Below, piece by piece: positions 1 through 8,263 of a stretch of DNA of 35,669 bases. The translations under genes were made by a program, and so were the position numbers. Position 1 is the first letter of the stretch, and each line of letters begins with the position of its first letter. The DNA lies in assembly GCA_013362295.1 (NCBI GenBank), contig JABFWJ010000125.1, positions 1 to 35,669 on the forward strand, written 5' to 3'. The notes under the pieces were generated by a model. It had not been told where the DNA came from. It saw nothing but the letters and a program-made list of their open reading frames with translations, and searched no databases. Source of the stretch: Thermoleophilia bacterium (GTDB lineage Bacteria; Actinomycetota; Thermoleophilia; Gaiellales; Gaiellaceae).

Positions 1-2665
1 GCGCCGCGATCTCGAGCCGCACTGCGGCGCTCCGCTCGGGGTCGCGGTGCGAGCCCGTGATGAGGCGTGCGGGGCTGTCCTCGCCGACGAGATGGAGCGC
101 GACCCAGTCGGCGAGGTTCTCCGCGATCAGGTTGCCGAACCGGTGCAGCGTGTGCTCGATGTCCAGCGTCGAGCCGAGGAGTGCGCTCGCCTCGGCGAGG
201 AAGGCGAGCCGGTCGCGCCGGCGCTCGGCCGACCGGTAGAGGTGCGCGTTGTCGACGGCGACTGCGGCGCGGGCGGCGAGCTCCTGTGCGAACTGCAGGT
301 CGGCCTCGCGGTAGTGGCGGCCGGACGCTGCCGACGCGAAGGTCATTGCTCCGAGCGTGCGCTCGCGCGCGCTCAGCGGGACGATCACGGCGGACGTCAG
401 GTTCAGGCTCAGGAGCATCTCGAGATACTCGGGACGCTTCCCGAACGCCGCGCGCAGTGTCGACTCGTCGAGCTCGGTGGACAGGATGGCCTCGCCGGTC
501 CGGATGACCGCGCCGACACCCCAGTCGTCCTCGACTGACGAGGGGAACGCGGCGAACATGCGCCGTGCGAGCTCGGCACTCTCGTCGTCGAGATGCTCGA
601 TCGCCACGCGCTGGATGCCGCCGTCGGGGGCGACGAGGTCGACCGTGCACCAGTCGGCAAAGTGCGGGACCGCGAGCCTCGCGACACGCGCGAGGGTGGC
701 GTCGACGTCGAGCGACGACGCGAGCAGCGTGCTCGCCTCGCCGAGGAAGTGCAGGCGCTCCTGCGCCACGCGCTCCGCCTCGTAGAGCGCGACCTGGTTG
801 ATCGCCATCGCGATGCGGCCCGCGACCAGCTCGAGCAGCCGCGCGTCTTCCTCGACGAACTGGGCGAAGGCGATCGAGCCCGCGTGGAGGACCCCGATCA
901 CGCGGTCCTCGGCAATCAGCGGAATCGCGACGACCGAGTTGATTCCGCGCTCATGCAGCACCGGGCTGACCAGCTCGAGCTCGGACAGGTCGGGGACGAG
1001 GAGCGGCGCCCGCGTCGCGGTGACCGTCCCGGCCAGCCCCTTGCCGACCGGCACGGCAACGGCCCGCTCGAGCTCGGCTCCGAGTCCGACCGTGGAGCGC
1101 ACGTGCAGGAGCCCGTCCTCCTCGAGCAGCAGGATCGCCGCGCTGTCGGCCTCCAGCACCTCGACGATCCGGGTGAGGATCGAGCGCAGGAGATCCTCGA
1201 GGGTCGAGTGCTCGAGCGCCGCCTCCGAGACGCGAGCCAGCTTCCGCAGGGTGGACGCGGCGGCCTCGGCCTCGGTGCGGGCGGCCCGCTCGCGCTGCAG
1301 CAGCAGGCGGCGCTCGTCTTCCGCACGCTTGCGCAGCAGGAACTGGCCGAGCTGCACGCCGATCGCGGTCAGCGTCTGGAGCAACTCGCCGTCCTCGGAG
1401 AGCCGCGACGACGAGAACGCCTCGAGCACGCCGGCGACCTCGCCGTCGACGGGCACGGGGAAACCGACGCCTGAGCGGAGCCCCTCCGCAGCCGCGACGG
1501 AAGCGGTCGTCCCGACGGGAAGGTCGGACAGCCACTCCGGCGACCCCGACAGGGCCACGCGGCCCGCAAGCGTGTCCGGCGAGAGCATCGCGCGTTTCGT
1601 CATCGCGAGGAACCCGTCCAGCTGCCGGCCCGGCCTGGCCCAGGTGACGGTCGGCTGATCGGGGTCCGGGTCGGTCGACCAGTAGCAGCCGACGTCCCAG
1701 TCGAGCGTCCGGCAGATCGCCTCGAGCACCCGCGGCACCGCGTCCTCCGTCGCGTCCGACTCCGCGAGAATGCGCGTCACCGCGAGCTGCAGCTCCGTGC
1801 GTTGCTCGGCGCGCCGCCGCTCGCTGATCTCCTCGACGACGCAGCCGACGCCGAGGGCCTCGCCTTCGGGCGACAAGACCGGGTAGTAGCTCGCGAGCCA
1901 GTGCCTCGTCGCCTCTGGCGTGCTCGGCGTCCCGGAGACGACCTCGAGGGCGATCACGGGCTCACGGCTCTCGAGCACGCGCCGCGCCATCGGCTCGAGC
2001 AGGTGCGCGAGCTGCGGCACGACCTCCGCGAACGTGCGGCCGACATGGTCGGCCGCCGGGCGCTCGTTGATCTCGGCCAGCTTCTCGTTGACGCGCACGT
2101 AACGAAGCTCGCGGTCCCAGAAGCCGAGGCCGACGGGGGCCGCGCCGTAGAGCGCATCGAGCAGCGCCGTCGTGCGCTCGGCCTCGCGGTAGAGCGCCGC
2201 ATACTCGTCGGCGTTGGCACGCTGCTCGTCCGTGCGCGCGAGCTCGTCCGTCACCTCGCGGAAGAACGTGATCGTGTAGCGCACGGACCCGCTCGCGTCA
2301 CGCACGGCGAGGGCGCGCACCTCCGACACGCGGTCGGGCCCGTCGGGCCCGAGCCTGAAGCGGACGAGCATCGGCTCGGTGTCCTCGCCGGCGAGCGCGC
2401 GGCTGCCGGGCAGGCGCCCCGGCGGGAGCGGCTTCCCGTCGATGTCGAAGATCTCGAAGCGCGAGCGCGCCTCGTCCTGCGGCGCGAGGCGCATCTCCTC
2501 GGCCGACGCATAGCCGGTCAGCCGCGCGGCCTCGTCGTTGACGTAGAGTCGCTGGCCGTCGGCGCCCGCCACGACGACGCCCTCGTGCAGGTTTGCCAGG
2601 ACGACCTCGAACAGCTCGCGCGCACCGGCGAGGGCGAACGTCGAGCTCTCGGCGGTTCGACTCAA
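1..2665 (-). CDS. PAS/GAF multi-domain sensor protein (C-terminus beyond the left edge)
   Basis: About 888 codons are visible and the frame is still open at base 1, so the output domain is missing. The visible part is all sensory. A PAS domain with a PAC-like tail (YTITFFREVTDE) lies near residues 14-138, and a second PAS near 155-280. GAF domains follow near 289-430, 478-622 and 637-807, and a fourth starts near 817. There is no membrane segment, so a cytosolic sensor is likely. Proteins of this build usually end in a histidine kinase, a SpoIIE/PP2C phosphatase or GGDEF; which one cannot be told here. The start chosen is TTG at 2665, eight residues before the first PAS helix, with a G-run just upstream. 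No ATG or GTG exists in frame nearby and the frame stays open further upstream, so the start is uncertain. The neighbouring 255-residue gene ends 73 bases upstream. Confidence 0.8.
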   Translation of the reverse strand, partial: MSRTAESSTFALAGARELFEVVLANLHEGVVVAGADGQRLYVNDEAARLTGYASAEEMRLAPQDEARSRFEIFDIDGKPLPPGRLPGSRALAGEDTEPMLVRFRLGPDGPDRVSEVRALAVRDASGSVRYTITFFREVTDELARTDEQRANADEYAALYREAERTTALLDALYGAAPVGLGFWDRELRYVRVNEKLAEINERPAADHVGRTFAEVVPQLAHLLEPMARRVLESREPVIALEVVSGTPSTPEATRHWLASYYPVLSPEGEALGVGCVVEEISERRRAEQRTELQLAVTRILAESDATEDAVPRVLEAICRTLDWDVGCYWSTDPDPDQPTVTWARPGRQLDGFLAMTKRAMLSPDTLAGRVALSGSPEWLSDLPVGTTASVAAAEGLRSGVGFPVPVDGEVAGVLEAFSSSRLSEDGELLQTLTAIGVQLGQFLLRKRAEDERRLLLQRERAARTEAEAAASTLRKLARVSEAALEHSTLEDLLRSILTRIVEVLEADSAAILLLEEDGLLHVRSTVGLGAELERAVAVPVGKGLAGTVTATRAPLLVPDLSELELVSPVLHERGINSVVAIPLIAEDRVIGVLHAGSIAFAQFVEEDARLLELVAGRIAMAINQVALYEAERVAQERLHFLGEASTLLASSLDVDATLARVARLAVPHFADWCTVDLVAPDGGIQRVAIEHLDDESAELARRMFAAFPSSVEDDWGVGAVIRTGEAILSTELDESTLRAAFGKRPEYLEMLLSLNLTSAVIVPLSARERTLGAMTFASAASGRHYREADLQFAQELAARAAVAVDNAHLYRSAERRRDRLAFLAEASALLGSTLDIEHTLHRFGNLIAENLADWVALHLVGEDSPARLITGSHRDPERSAAVRLEIAA

Positions 2666-2698
2666 GACACCCCCCGCGGCAGGTAGACGATCTCCGCG

Positions 2699-2723
2699 CT
2701 CAGGGTACTGCTGAAGACCCGAG
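2699..2723 (-). terminator. weak hairpin between two same-strand genes
   Basis: On the minus strand CTCGGGT pairs with ACCCTGAG across a ten-base loop, with one bulged base. It lies 16 bases past the stop of the 255-residue membrane protein gene and before the PAS/GAF gene. There is no T-run, so it may be a poor terminator or chance. Confidence 0.2.
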
Positions 2724-2738
2724 TCGCCTAGGAGGAAT

Positions 2739-3506
2739 TCAGGGCGAGACCTGGTTCTCCACGTCGAGCACGAGAATCGCGTCGCCGTCGGGAAGCGGCT
2801 CGAAGTGCGCCGGGAACGTGTTCGAGAGCGTGAGGGCGTCGATCACCGGCGCCTCCACCGCGTCCTTGGCGTCGGCGGCCGGCGCCGCCGCGAGCGGCAG
2901 GGTGTCCCGCAACGGGTGCCTGAGCTCGGGGATCAGATCGTCCTTGCGCAGGAAGACCGCGCTCGTCCCGCCCGACTTCACCGACTGGACGAGCGAGACG
3001 ACCTGGTCGACGCCCTTCAGGTACTTGAACGAGTAGAGCGAGAGCTCGAGCGCCGCGCGGCGCAGGGCACGCTCGCGCTCCGGGGTGCTCTCCCCCTGCA
3101 CCCCGCAGTTGGTCTGCAGGCCGCAGAAGGCGTAGATGAGGGTCTTGTCGGTGCCGTACATGCCGATGTACGGGTCGATCTGGCCGCCGGAGCTGAGCCT
3201 GCGCACGCCGATCGCCTCGAGCCTCAAGCCCTGCACCTGCGCACCGTGCGGCTGGACCGCGACGAGCTGCACGCCGTTCGCGCCCCGGTACTGCGAGGCG
3301 ACGCGCAGGCTGATCTCGCGCGCGCCGGGCAGGCCCTGCGTATCCGGCTTCCACGCCGACCAGACGATCGGCTTCGAGTGGTTCGGCCGGACGATCAGCA
3401 CGACGAACCCCGCGACGGAGATCCAGAAGGCGAGTGCGAGCACGCCGTAGGCGAGCCGGAACATGTGCTTCTGGCCTTCCGGCCGTTCGCTCAGAGGCGC
3501 GGCCAT
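2739..3506 (-). CDS. one-pass membrane protein coupled to the FtsH-like protease
   Basis: This 255-residue protein belongs to no family I recognise. A single strong membrane segment covers about residues 15-39 (MFRLAYGVLALAFWISVAGF onwards), followed by a long soluble region. The soluble part contains two cysteines (CGLQTNCG) and an Ala-rich stretch near residues 205-215. Topology is probably N-in with the bulk outside, but this is inferred from hydrophobicity only. The ATG at 3506 lies inside the last codons of the protease gene (16-base overlap), with AAGGACGAGG upstream as a possible ribosome site, so the two are likely translationally coupled. A downstream ATG at 3464 would remove the first 14 residues but keep the membrane segment. 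The tight coupling suggests a partner or substrate adaptor of the protease; that function is inference. Confidence 0.8.
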   Translation of the reverse strand: MAAPLSERPEGQKHMFRLAYGVLALAFWISVAGFVVLIVRPNHSKPIVWSAWKPDTQGLPGAREISLRVASQYRGANGVQLVAVQPHGAQVQGLRLEAIGVRRLSSGGQIDPYIGMYGTDKTLIYAFCGLQTNCGVQGESTPERERALRRAALELSLYSFKYLKGVDQVVSLVQSVKSGGTSAVFLRKDDLIPELRHPLRDTLPLAAAPAADAKDAVEAPVIDALTLSNTFPAHFEPLPDGDAILVLDVENQVSP

Positions 3507-5812
3507 GCCTCGTCCTTCGTCAGGTCGAGCTCCGGCAGTGCGATCTTCTGGGCATCGAGCAGCCGGACGACGTCGTCTCCGTACAGCTCACGCTTCTCGA
3601 CGAGCTCGTCGGCGACTCGCGCGACCGCGTCGCGGTTCGCCTCCATCAGGTGGTGCGCGGCGAGATATGCCTGGCCGAGCAGCTGCTCGACCATCTGGCG
3701 CTGGCTCGGGTCGTGCAGCACTGCGGACTCCGCGCTCCCCGCGTGCGTGCGGTTCACGATCTGCGTGCCGATCCGCTGGAAGCGCTTCATCACGCGTTCG
3801 CGCGCCTCGTCCTCCGACTCGTCGTCACAACGGAGCTCCATGTGCTCGGGCGCCATCCCACACGCGCCGACCATCCACGCGGCGCGGTCCGTCGCCGCCT
3901 GCACGTCGCCGCCGACACCGGTCGAGTTCTCGCCGTAGAACACACGCTCGGCCGCCATCGCCCCGAGCGCCCAGATCAACCGCGCCATCTCCTCGCTGCG
4001 CCACGACGAGAAGCGCTCCTCCTTCTGCAACGCCATGTGGTGGCCCAGCGAACCGCCGCGCCTGCGAATCGACAGGCGGGTCGACTCCGCCCCCTTCAGG
4101 TACGCATGCGCAGCGAGCGCGTGTCCGGCCTCGTGGATCGCGACCGCGCGTGTCTCGTCGGGCACGTACTCGATGTCGATCGCGGTGCCGGACTCGACCG
4201 TCGTCATCGCGTTCACGATGTCCTCCCAGCCGAACGCCTCGCGCCCCGTGTGGTGAGCGACCGTCAGCGCCATCGAGCAGACCTGTTCGATCATCGCGGG
4301 CGAATAGCCCATGGTCATGCGGTCAAGCTCGTCGCGGCGTTCGGGCCGGTCCAGGTCCACGACGTGGGAGACGCGGCCGAGGTAGAGGTCGAAGATGTCC
4401 AACCGGTCGCTCTTCGTGGGCGTGCGGAACCAGACGTGACGGCCCATGCGGCCCGGCCGAGTGAGCGCAGGATCGAGCTGCTCGATCGGGACGTTCGTCG
4501 CGCCGATGAAGTAGATCTGCTCGTTCCGCGGGCGCGGCGGTGGCAGCCGAAGCCGGCGGCCCTTCACGCGGGGCGGGACGAAGTAGAGCGCGTCGAGCAG
4601 TGTGTTGACGCCGTTCGTGAGCACGCGCTTCCCGAGCGGCGGACTGTCCAGGCCGTCCATGACGACGAGCAGCTGGTTGAGCGCCATCTGGCCGCTGCCG
4701 CCGCCGAACACGCTGCCGCCCGGCACCTGGTTGACGATGCGCACGAATCGCGACGGCTCGGGGCGCTCGGGTGCGCGCAGCTCGAACTGCTTCTCGCGCC
4801 AGGCCCGCGTCTCCAGCACGAGGTCGCCGGACGGCTCGAACGTCGGCTCCCGGAACGAGGGCAGGCTGTCGCCGAGCGTGCTGCGCCGCCTGCCGACCGC
4901 GTCGATCTCGTCGATGAAGACGATGCACTGCCCGCCCCACTTGCGCGCGAGCCGCTTCGCCTTGCGTGCGAGGTAGCGGACGAGGATCGAGTCGAGTCCG
5001 ATGAACGTCTGCGCGAAGCCGGAGCCCGGGATGGTGACGAACGGCGAGTTGAAGCCGGTCGCGATCGCCTTCGCGAGCATCGTCTTGCCGGTGCCCGGCG
5101 CGCCGAGAAAGAGCAGGCCGCGCTCGCGCTTGCCGCCCGCGCGCTCGAACCGCTCGCCGGACTGCCAGAGCGTGACGATCCGGCGGATCTCTTCCTTCGC
5201 CTCGGCCTGGCCGCGTACGTGCTCGAGCTTCACGCCCCATTCCGCGTCGCCGGGCTGGTAGCCGCGGATCTGCGAGATGCCCATCGCGAGCATCGGGCCC
5301 ATGAAGATCAGGAAGTTGAAGAGGAAGAAGAACGGCAGCGAGATGAACGTGCCGAACGAGTTCGGGCTCCAGAGATGGCTGAGGCCGTGCCACAGGGAGC
5401 CTGCCGTCTCGCCCCAGCTGAGCCCGTGCCCGAAAAAGTCGAGCACGATCCAGAGCAGCGTGACGAGGACGAGCACGAAGCGCACGAGCTTCCAGACCAT
5501 GCGCCAGAAGGCGACACGCCGCCGGGCGACGATGTCGTCGTCGCGCAGCTCCACGCTCTCTTCGCCGAAGAGGCTCGGCGTCTCGAGGACCCGGCGGAAC
5601 GCGAGGTCGACGAGCCCGCGGAAGCCGGCCACCTCGATCACCGTCAGCAGCAGCGCGTACCGCAGCGCGAGCCCTTGGCGGTTGTGCAGCCACACGAAGA
5701 CGGCAGGCGACGTGAGCACGGCGACGAACGTGGCGGCTCGCGTCAACGACCGCCACTGCGCGGTCAGATTGGGTGTCGGTCTGCGAGGAGCTGCGCTTGC
5801 GTCGGTCGTCAT
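3491..5812 (-). CDS. ftsH: FtsH-type membrane AAA+ zinc metalloprotease, divergent
   Basis: This 773-residue ATP-dependent protease would extract and degrade membrane and misfolded proteins. Hydrophobic segments lie near residues 22-42, 48-70, 107-128 and 153-179, against the usual two. The AAA module has Walker A GAPGTGKT (237-244), pore loop FIG (270-272), Walker B IVFIDEID (297-304) and the second region of homology with arginine finger (DPALTRPGRMGR, about 447-458). The peptidase has HEAGH (560-564) and the likely third zinc ligand D636 in GVGGDVQAAT, so it looks active. Compared with canonical FtsH, two extra stretches sit inside the AAA domain: about 60 residues at 311-373 and about 40 at 390-432. 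The first gene of a two-gene unit, it has no clear Shine-Dalgarno sequence. A TAGTCT hexamer six bases before the ATG suggests a leaderless message. Confidence 0.92.
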   Translation of the reverse strand: MTTDASAAPRRPTPNLTAQWRSLTRAATFVAVLTSPAVFVWLHNRQGLALRYALLLTVIEVAGFRGLVDLAFRRVLETPSLFGEESVELRDDDIVARRRVAFWRMVWKLVRFVLVLVTLLWIVLDFFGHGLSWGETAGSLWHGLSHLWSPNSFGTFISLPFFFLFNFLIFMGPMLAMGISQIRGYQPGDAEWGVKLEHVRGQAEAKEEIRRIVTLWQSGERFERAGGKRERGLLFLGAPGTGKTMLAKAIATGFNSPFVTIPGSGFAQTFIGLDSILVRYLARKAKRLARKWGGQCIVFIDEIDAVGRRRSTLGDSLPSFREPTFEPSGDLVLETRAWREKQFELRAPERPEPSRFVRIVNQVPGGSVFGGGSGQMALNQLLVVMDGLDSPPLGKRVLTNGVNTLLDALYFVPPRVKGRRLRLPPPRPRNEQIYFIGATNVPIEQLDPALTRPGRMGRHVWFRTPTKSDRLDIFDLYLGRVSHVVDLDRPERRDELDRMTMGYSPAMIEQVCSMALTVAHHTGREAFGWEDIVNAMTTVESGTAIDIEYVPDETRAVAIHEAGHALAAHAYLKGAESTRLSIRRRGGSLGHHMALQKEERFSSWRSEEMARLIWALGAMAAERVFYGENSTGVGGDVQAATDRAAWMVGACGMAPEHMELRCDDESEDEARERVMKRFQRIGTQIVNRTHAGSAESAVLHDPSQRQMVEQLLGQAYLAAHHLMEANRDAVARVADELVEKRELYGDDVVRLLDAQKIALPELDLTKDEAWPRL

Positions 5813-5818
5813 TGACAG

Positions 5819-5824
5819 AGACTA
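5819..5824 (-). promoter_or_regulatory. candidate leaderless -10 for the FtsH-like gene
   Basis: TAGTCT on the minus strand is followed by six bases and the ATG at 5812. This is the geometry of an actinobacterial leaderless promoter, with transcription starting at or next to the A of ATG. No convincing -35 is visible. A TTGACA on the plus strand (5812-5817) points towards the M48 gene but has no good -10 at 17 bases. Confidence 0.4.
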
Positions 5825-5855
5825 GGTAGTCCCCGTTGTCTTTCGTGTTAAGCCT

Positions 5856-6875
5856 ATGACCGGTTTTACGACGCAGGAAATGGCGCGCGCCCGCAGTTAT
5901 CACCGCCCGCGCTACGTCGCGCTCCTGCTCGACCTCGTCCTGTCTGCGGCGGTGCTCGGCCTCCTCACGCAGCTGTCGCTGCCGCTCCTCGCCGCCCCGC
6001 CGGCGATCGGCACGATCGCCGCCGCGGCGCGCTTGCCGGTCGCGTGGTGGCGCTACCACCACGACCGCGCGGGGGGCTTCGCGACGCAGTCGCCGCAGGG
6101 CTGGGCGGTCGACCGCGGAAAGGAGATCGTGATCGACGCACTGCTCCTGCTGGTCGCGCTCGCGCCGCTCTTCTGGCTCGCACGGCGGTTCCCGCACGGC
6201 TGGGTCTGGCCGACCGCGATCGGCGCCGCGCTGCTCGTGTTCCTGCTCGGCTTCCTCGCACCGGTGGTGCTCGAGCCCGTGTTCAATCGCTTCAGGCCGC
6301 TCGAAGACGAGGCGCTCGCGCGGCGCCTCCACGCGCTCGCCGCGCAGGCGGGCGCACCGGTGCGCGCCATCCTCGTCGCGGACGCGAGCCGCCGGACGAC
6401 CAAGACGAACGCCTACGTCTCCGGCATCGGCAAGACGCGACGCGTCGTTCTCTGGGACACGCTGCTCGCGACGCCCGAGGAGCAGGTCGCGGTCGTCCTC
6501 GCCCACGAGCTCGGCCACCGGGTGCGCCGCCACGTCGCGGTGTTGACCGCGCTCGCGATGGCGGGCGCCGCCGGGTTCGTGATCGTGCTGCGCCTGCTCC
6601 GGCCGCATCCCGTGCCCCGCGACACGGCGTTCATCCTCCTGCTCGGGCTCGCGCTGGAGCTCGCCCTGCTCCCGGCCGGCAGCGCGCTCGCGCGCCGGTT
6701 CGAACGCGTCGCGGACCGCTTCTCGCTCGATCTGACGGGCGACCGGGCGGCCTACCGGGCGCTCCATCACGATCTCGCGACGACGAATCTCAGCGATCTC
6801 TCCCCGCCGAAATGGCTCTACTACTGGATGTTTTCGCATCCGACAGCGCCGGAGCGTCTCTCTGACGCCTCCTAG
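5856..6875 (+). CDS. M48 (Ste24-like) membrane metalloprotease
   Basis: This 339-residue multi-pass membrane zinc peptidase has several hydrophobic segments (about residues 20-50, 92-108, 118-142, 228-248, 256-275). The zinc site HELGH is at 217-221, and the third ligand is probably E283 in RRFERVADRFS, followed by the conserved Asp. SPPKWLYYWMFSHPTAPERL at the end matches the C-terminal signature of the M48A/Ste24 group, not HtpX. It probably cleaves membrane or lipidated proteins from within the bilayer; the substrate is unknown. It is transcribed divergently from the FtsH-like gene across only 43 bases, so the two membrane proteases may be co-regulated. In E. coli an M48 protease (HtpX) works alongside FtsH; a similar division of labour here is inference. 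The start is the first ATG after the divergent region, and no good ribosome site is visible. Confidence 0.9.
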   Translation: MTGFTTQEMARARSYHRPRYVALLLDLVLSAAVLGLLTQLSLPLLAAPPAIGTIAAAARLPVAWWRYHHDRAGGFATQSPQGWAVDRGKEIVIDALLLLVALAPLFWLARRFPHGWVWPTAIGAALLVFLLGFLAPVVLEPVFNRFRPLEDEALARRLHALAAQAGAPVRAILVADASRRTTKTNAYVSGIGKTRRVVLWDTLLATPEEQVAVVLAHELGHRVRRHVAVLTALAMAGAAGFVIVLRLLRPHPVPRDTAFILLLGLALELALLPAGSALARRFERVADRFSLDLTGDRAAYRALHHDLATTNLSDLSPPKWLYYWMFSHPTAPERLSDAS

Positions 6876-6890
6876 ATGCTCGATAGACGC

Positions 6891-6919
6891 TTGACAGACA
6901 CCAGTGGTGATGTCATAGT
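6891..6919 (+). promoter_or_regulatory. promoter TTGACA-17-CATAGT of the RHH/DUF4097 operon
   Basis: A perfect -35 (6891-6896), a 17-base spacer and a 4/6 -10 (6914-6919) form the best promoter in the window. The expected transcription start is near 6926, only about three bases before the ATG at 6929, so the message is leaderless or nearly so. No Shine-Dalgarno sequence precedes this ATG. Confidence 0.65.
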
Positions 6920-6929
6920 GCTGTCATCA
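6908..6929. promoter_or_regulatory. palindromic candidate operator over the -10 and start
   Basis: TGATGTCA (6908-6915) and TGTCATCA (6922-6929) form an inverted repeat, seven of eight positions matched, separated by six bases. It covers the -10 and the transcription start. A smaller palindrome ACCAGTGGT sits at 6900-6908. Ribbon-helix-helix proteins typically bind such half-sites in their own promoters, and the first gene of this operon encodes one. Autorepression is therefore likely, but is inferred. Confidence 0.45.
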
Positions 6930-7381
6930 TGAATCTGACGATCGTGCTCGAGGGAATCCAGGAGGACCTGCAGGGGCTCGCCGAGCTCGGCGACGAGCGC
7001 TCGGCCCAGATCGCCCGGCGCCTCAGCGAGGCGCTGACCTCGAACCTGCGGCTGAAGCTGTTCGACCTGCTCTCGCAGGCCGCCGTGGAGCTCTCGTCCA
7101 AGTTGCCCTCCGGCCACATCGAGGTCCGCCTCGCCGGCCAGGAGCCCGAGCTCGTGTTCGTCGACACGTCCGGCGATGCCGCCGGCGCGGCGACGGGTGA
7201 GGAGCTCTCGGCGCGCATCAGTCTGCGCCTGCCGGAGTCGCTCAAGACCGCGGTCGAGAAGGCCTCGGCGCGCGAGGGCATCTCCACGAACGCGTGGCTC
7301 GTGCGAGCAATCGCGCGGGCGACCGAATCGCGCCCCGTGCACGTCAGCGGCAAGCGCCTGTCGGGCTACGCCCAGAGTTAG
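6929..7381 (+). CDS. HicB-like ribbon-helix-helix regulator
   Basis: 150 residues. The C-terminal part (about 98-132) has the RHH pattern: a beta strand ARISLRLPESL followed by two helices (KTAVEKASAREG, STNAWLVRAIARA), as in Arc/HicB-type DNA-binding domains. The first 90 residues look helical then extended and match no family I can name. Such proteins are often labelled HicB-family antitoxins, but no HicA toxin is next to it; a DUF4097 gene follows instead. I infer a repressor of its own operon acting at the palindrome 6908-6929. Translation starts almost at the mRNA 5' end. The stop codon TAG shares its G with the GGAGG ribosome site of the next gene, so the two are likely co-translated. 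Confidence 0.8.
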   Translation: MNLTIVLEGIQEDLQGLAELGDERSAQIARRLSEALTSNLRLKLFDLLSQAAVELSSKLPSGHIEVRLAGQEPELVFVDTSGDAAGAATGEELSARISLRLPESLKTAVEKASAREGISTNAWLVRAIARATESRPVHVSGKRLSGYAQS

Positions 7382-7390
7382 GAGGAAACG

Positions 7391-8263
7391 ATGCAGAAGG
7401 CATTCGACGTCGACGGCCCGGCAGAGATCGACGTCCGGCTTGCGTCCGGCGACATCGAGGTCGACCCGTCGCTCGAGGGCCGCATCGAGCTCGAGCTCGT
7501 CGCGCACGACGAGGAGTCGCAACGGCTCGTCGACGAGGCGCGGATCGAGCTGCACGAGCACCACGGCCGCCCGCAGCTGATCGTCGACGTGCCGCACAAG
7601 AGCCGCGGCTTCAGCTTCTCGATCGTGTTCGGACGGTCGGGCATCTCGTGCCGCATCCGCTGCCCCCGCGGCTCGCTCGTCTCGGTGCGGTCGAAGTCGG
7701 CCGATCTCCGGGTGAGCGGAACGATCGGCGGGCTGAACGTGACGACCGCGTCCGGCGACGTCGAGGCGACGATGGTCGAGGGTGGCGTCAACGTGAAGAG
7801 CGCGAGCGGGGACGTCAACGTCCGCGAGATCCGCGGCGGCGTCAACGTCCAGACGGCGTCGGGCGACATCGAGCTCGACATCGCGCACGGCCCCGTCAAC
7901 GTCCAGACGGCGTCCGGCGACCTTGCGATCGGCGAGGCGTACGACAACGTCAGCGCCAACACCGTCAGCGGCGACCAGCAGCACGGCGCCGTCATGCGGG
8001 GAAACGTCGCCGCGCACTCCGTCTCCGGTGATGTCCGGATCGGTGTGCGCCGCGGCTCGAAGGTCTATCTCGACTGCAACACCGTCAGCGGGGACACGAG
8101 CTCCGAGCTCGAGCTGACCACCGAGGCCCCCGCCGGCGACGGACCGCTCGTCGAGGTCCGGGCGAAGACCGTCTCCGGCGACATCACGATCACGCGGGCG
8201 CCCGCGCCGCAGAGCACGCCGCCCGCCCACGACTCCAATTCGGTGCAGGAGGTGCACTCATGA
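7391..8263 (+). CDS. DUF4097 beta-solenoid repeat protein
   Basis: 290 residues. From about residue 15 to 275 it carries nine xSGD turns (ASGDIEV, ASGDVEA, ASGDVNV, ASGDIEL, ASGDLAI, VSGDQQH, VSGDVRI, VSGDTSS, VSGDITI). In the middle these are spaced exactly 18 residues apart, as expected for a beta-helix/solenoid of the DUF4097/adhesin-like class. There is no signal peptide and no membrane segment. A less regular block (about 55-100) includes KSRGFSFSIVFGRSG and a CRIRC pair of cysteines. The molecular role of DUF4097 is not established; family members often sit beside regulators and anti-sigma-like membrane proteins. The start is firm: GGAGG at 7381-7385 lies five bases before the ATG. The final codons overlap the next gene by four bases (ATGA). 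Confidence 0.85.
   Translation: MQKAFDVDGPAEIDVRLASGDIEVDPSLEGRIELELVAHDEESQRLVDEARIELHEHHGRPQLIVDVPHKSRGFSFSIVFGRSGISCRIRCPRGSLVSVRSKSADLRVSGTIGGLNVTTASGDVEATMVEGGVNVKSASGDVNVREIRGGVNVQTASGDIELDIAHGPVNVQTASGDLAIGEAYDNVSANTVSGDQQHGAVMRGNVAAHSVSGDVRIGVRRGSKVYLDCNTVSGDTSSELELTTEAPAGDGPLVEVRAKTVSGDITITRAPAPQSTPPAHDSNSVQEVHS
7787..7948 (+). repeat. 54-bp in-frame tandem repeat in the DUF4097 gene
   Basis: Three copies begin at 7787, 7841 and 7895, each starting GTCAACGT; a diverged fourth starts at 7949. The copies at 7841 and 7895 share 20 identical leading bases (GTCAACGTCCAGACGGCGTC). Each encodes one 18-residue solenoid turn (VNVQTASGD plus nine variable residues). High nucleotide identity suggests recent duplication or ongoing unequal exchange. 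Confidence 0.8.

Noticed and set aside
3434-5815. Very long open frame (793 codons) antisense to the FtsH-like gene, and similar long frames elsewhere (4323-6839 minus, 6872-8257 minus).
   Set aside because: In high-GC DNA, frames opposite real genes lose stops. These translate to low-complexity Arg/Ala/Glu-rich sequence, while the opposing frame holds intact enzyme motifs.
5812-5841. TTGACA at 5812-5817 as the -35 of the M48 gene.
   Set aside because: At 17-18 bases spacing the sequence reads GTTGTC/TTGTCT, a poor -10, so the hexamer is probably chance.
7787-7948. CRISPR-like array.
   Set aside because: The repeat units are coding, contiguous and in frame (54 bp = 18 residues) with no spacers.
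6929-8263. HicAB toxin-antitoxin locus.
   Set aside because: The first gene has a HicB-like RHH domain, but no HicA (short dsRNA-binding-like toxin) frame lies on either side; the partner is a DUF4097 protein.
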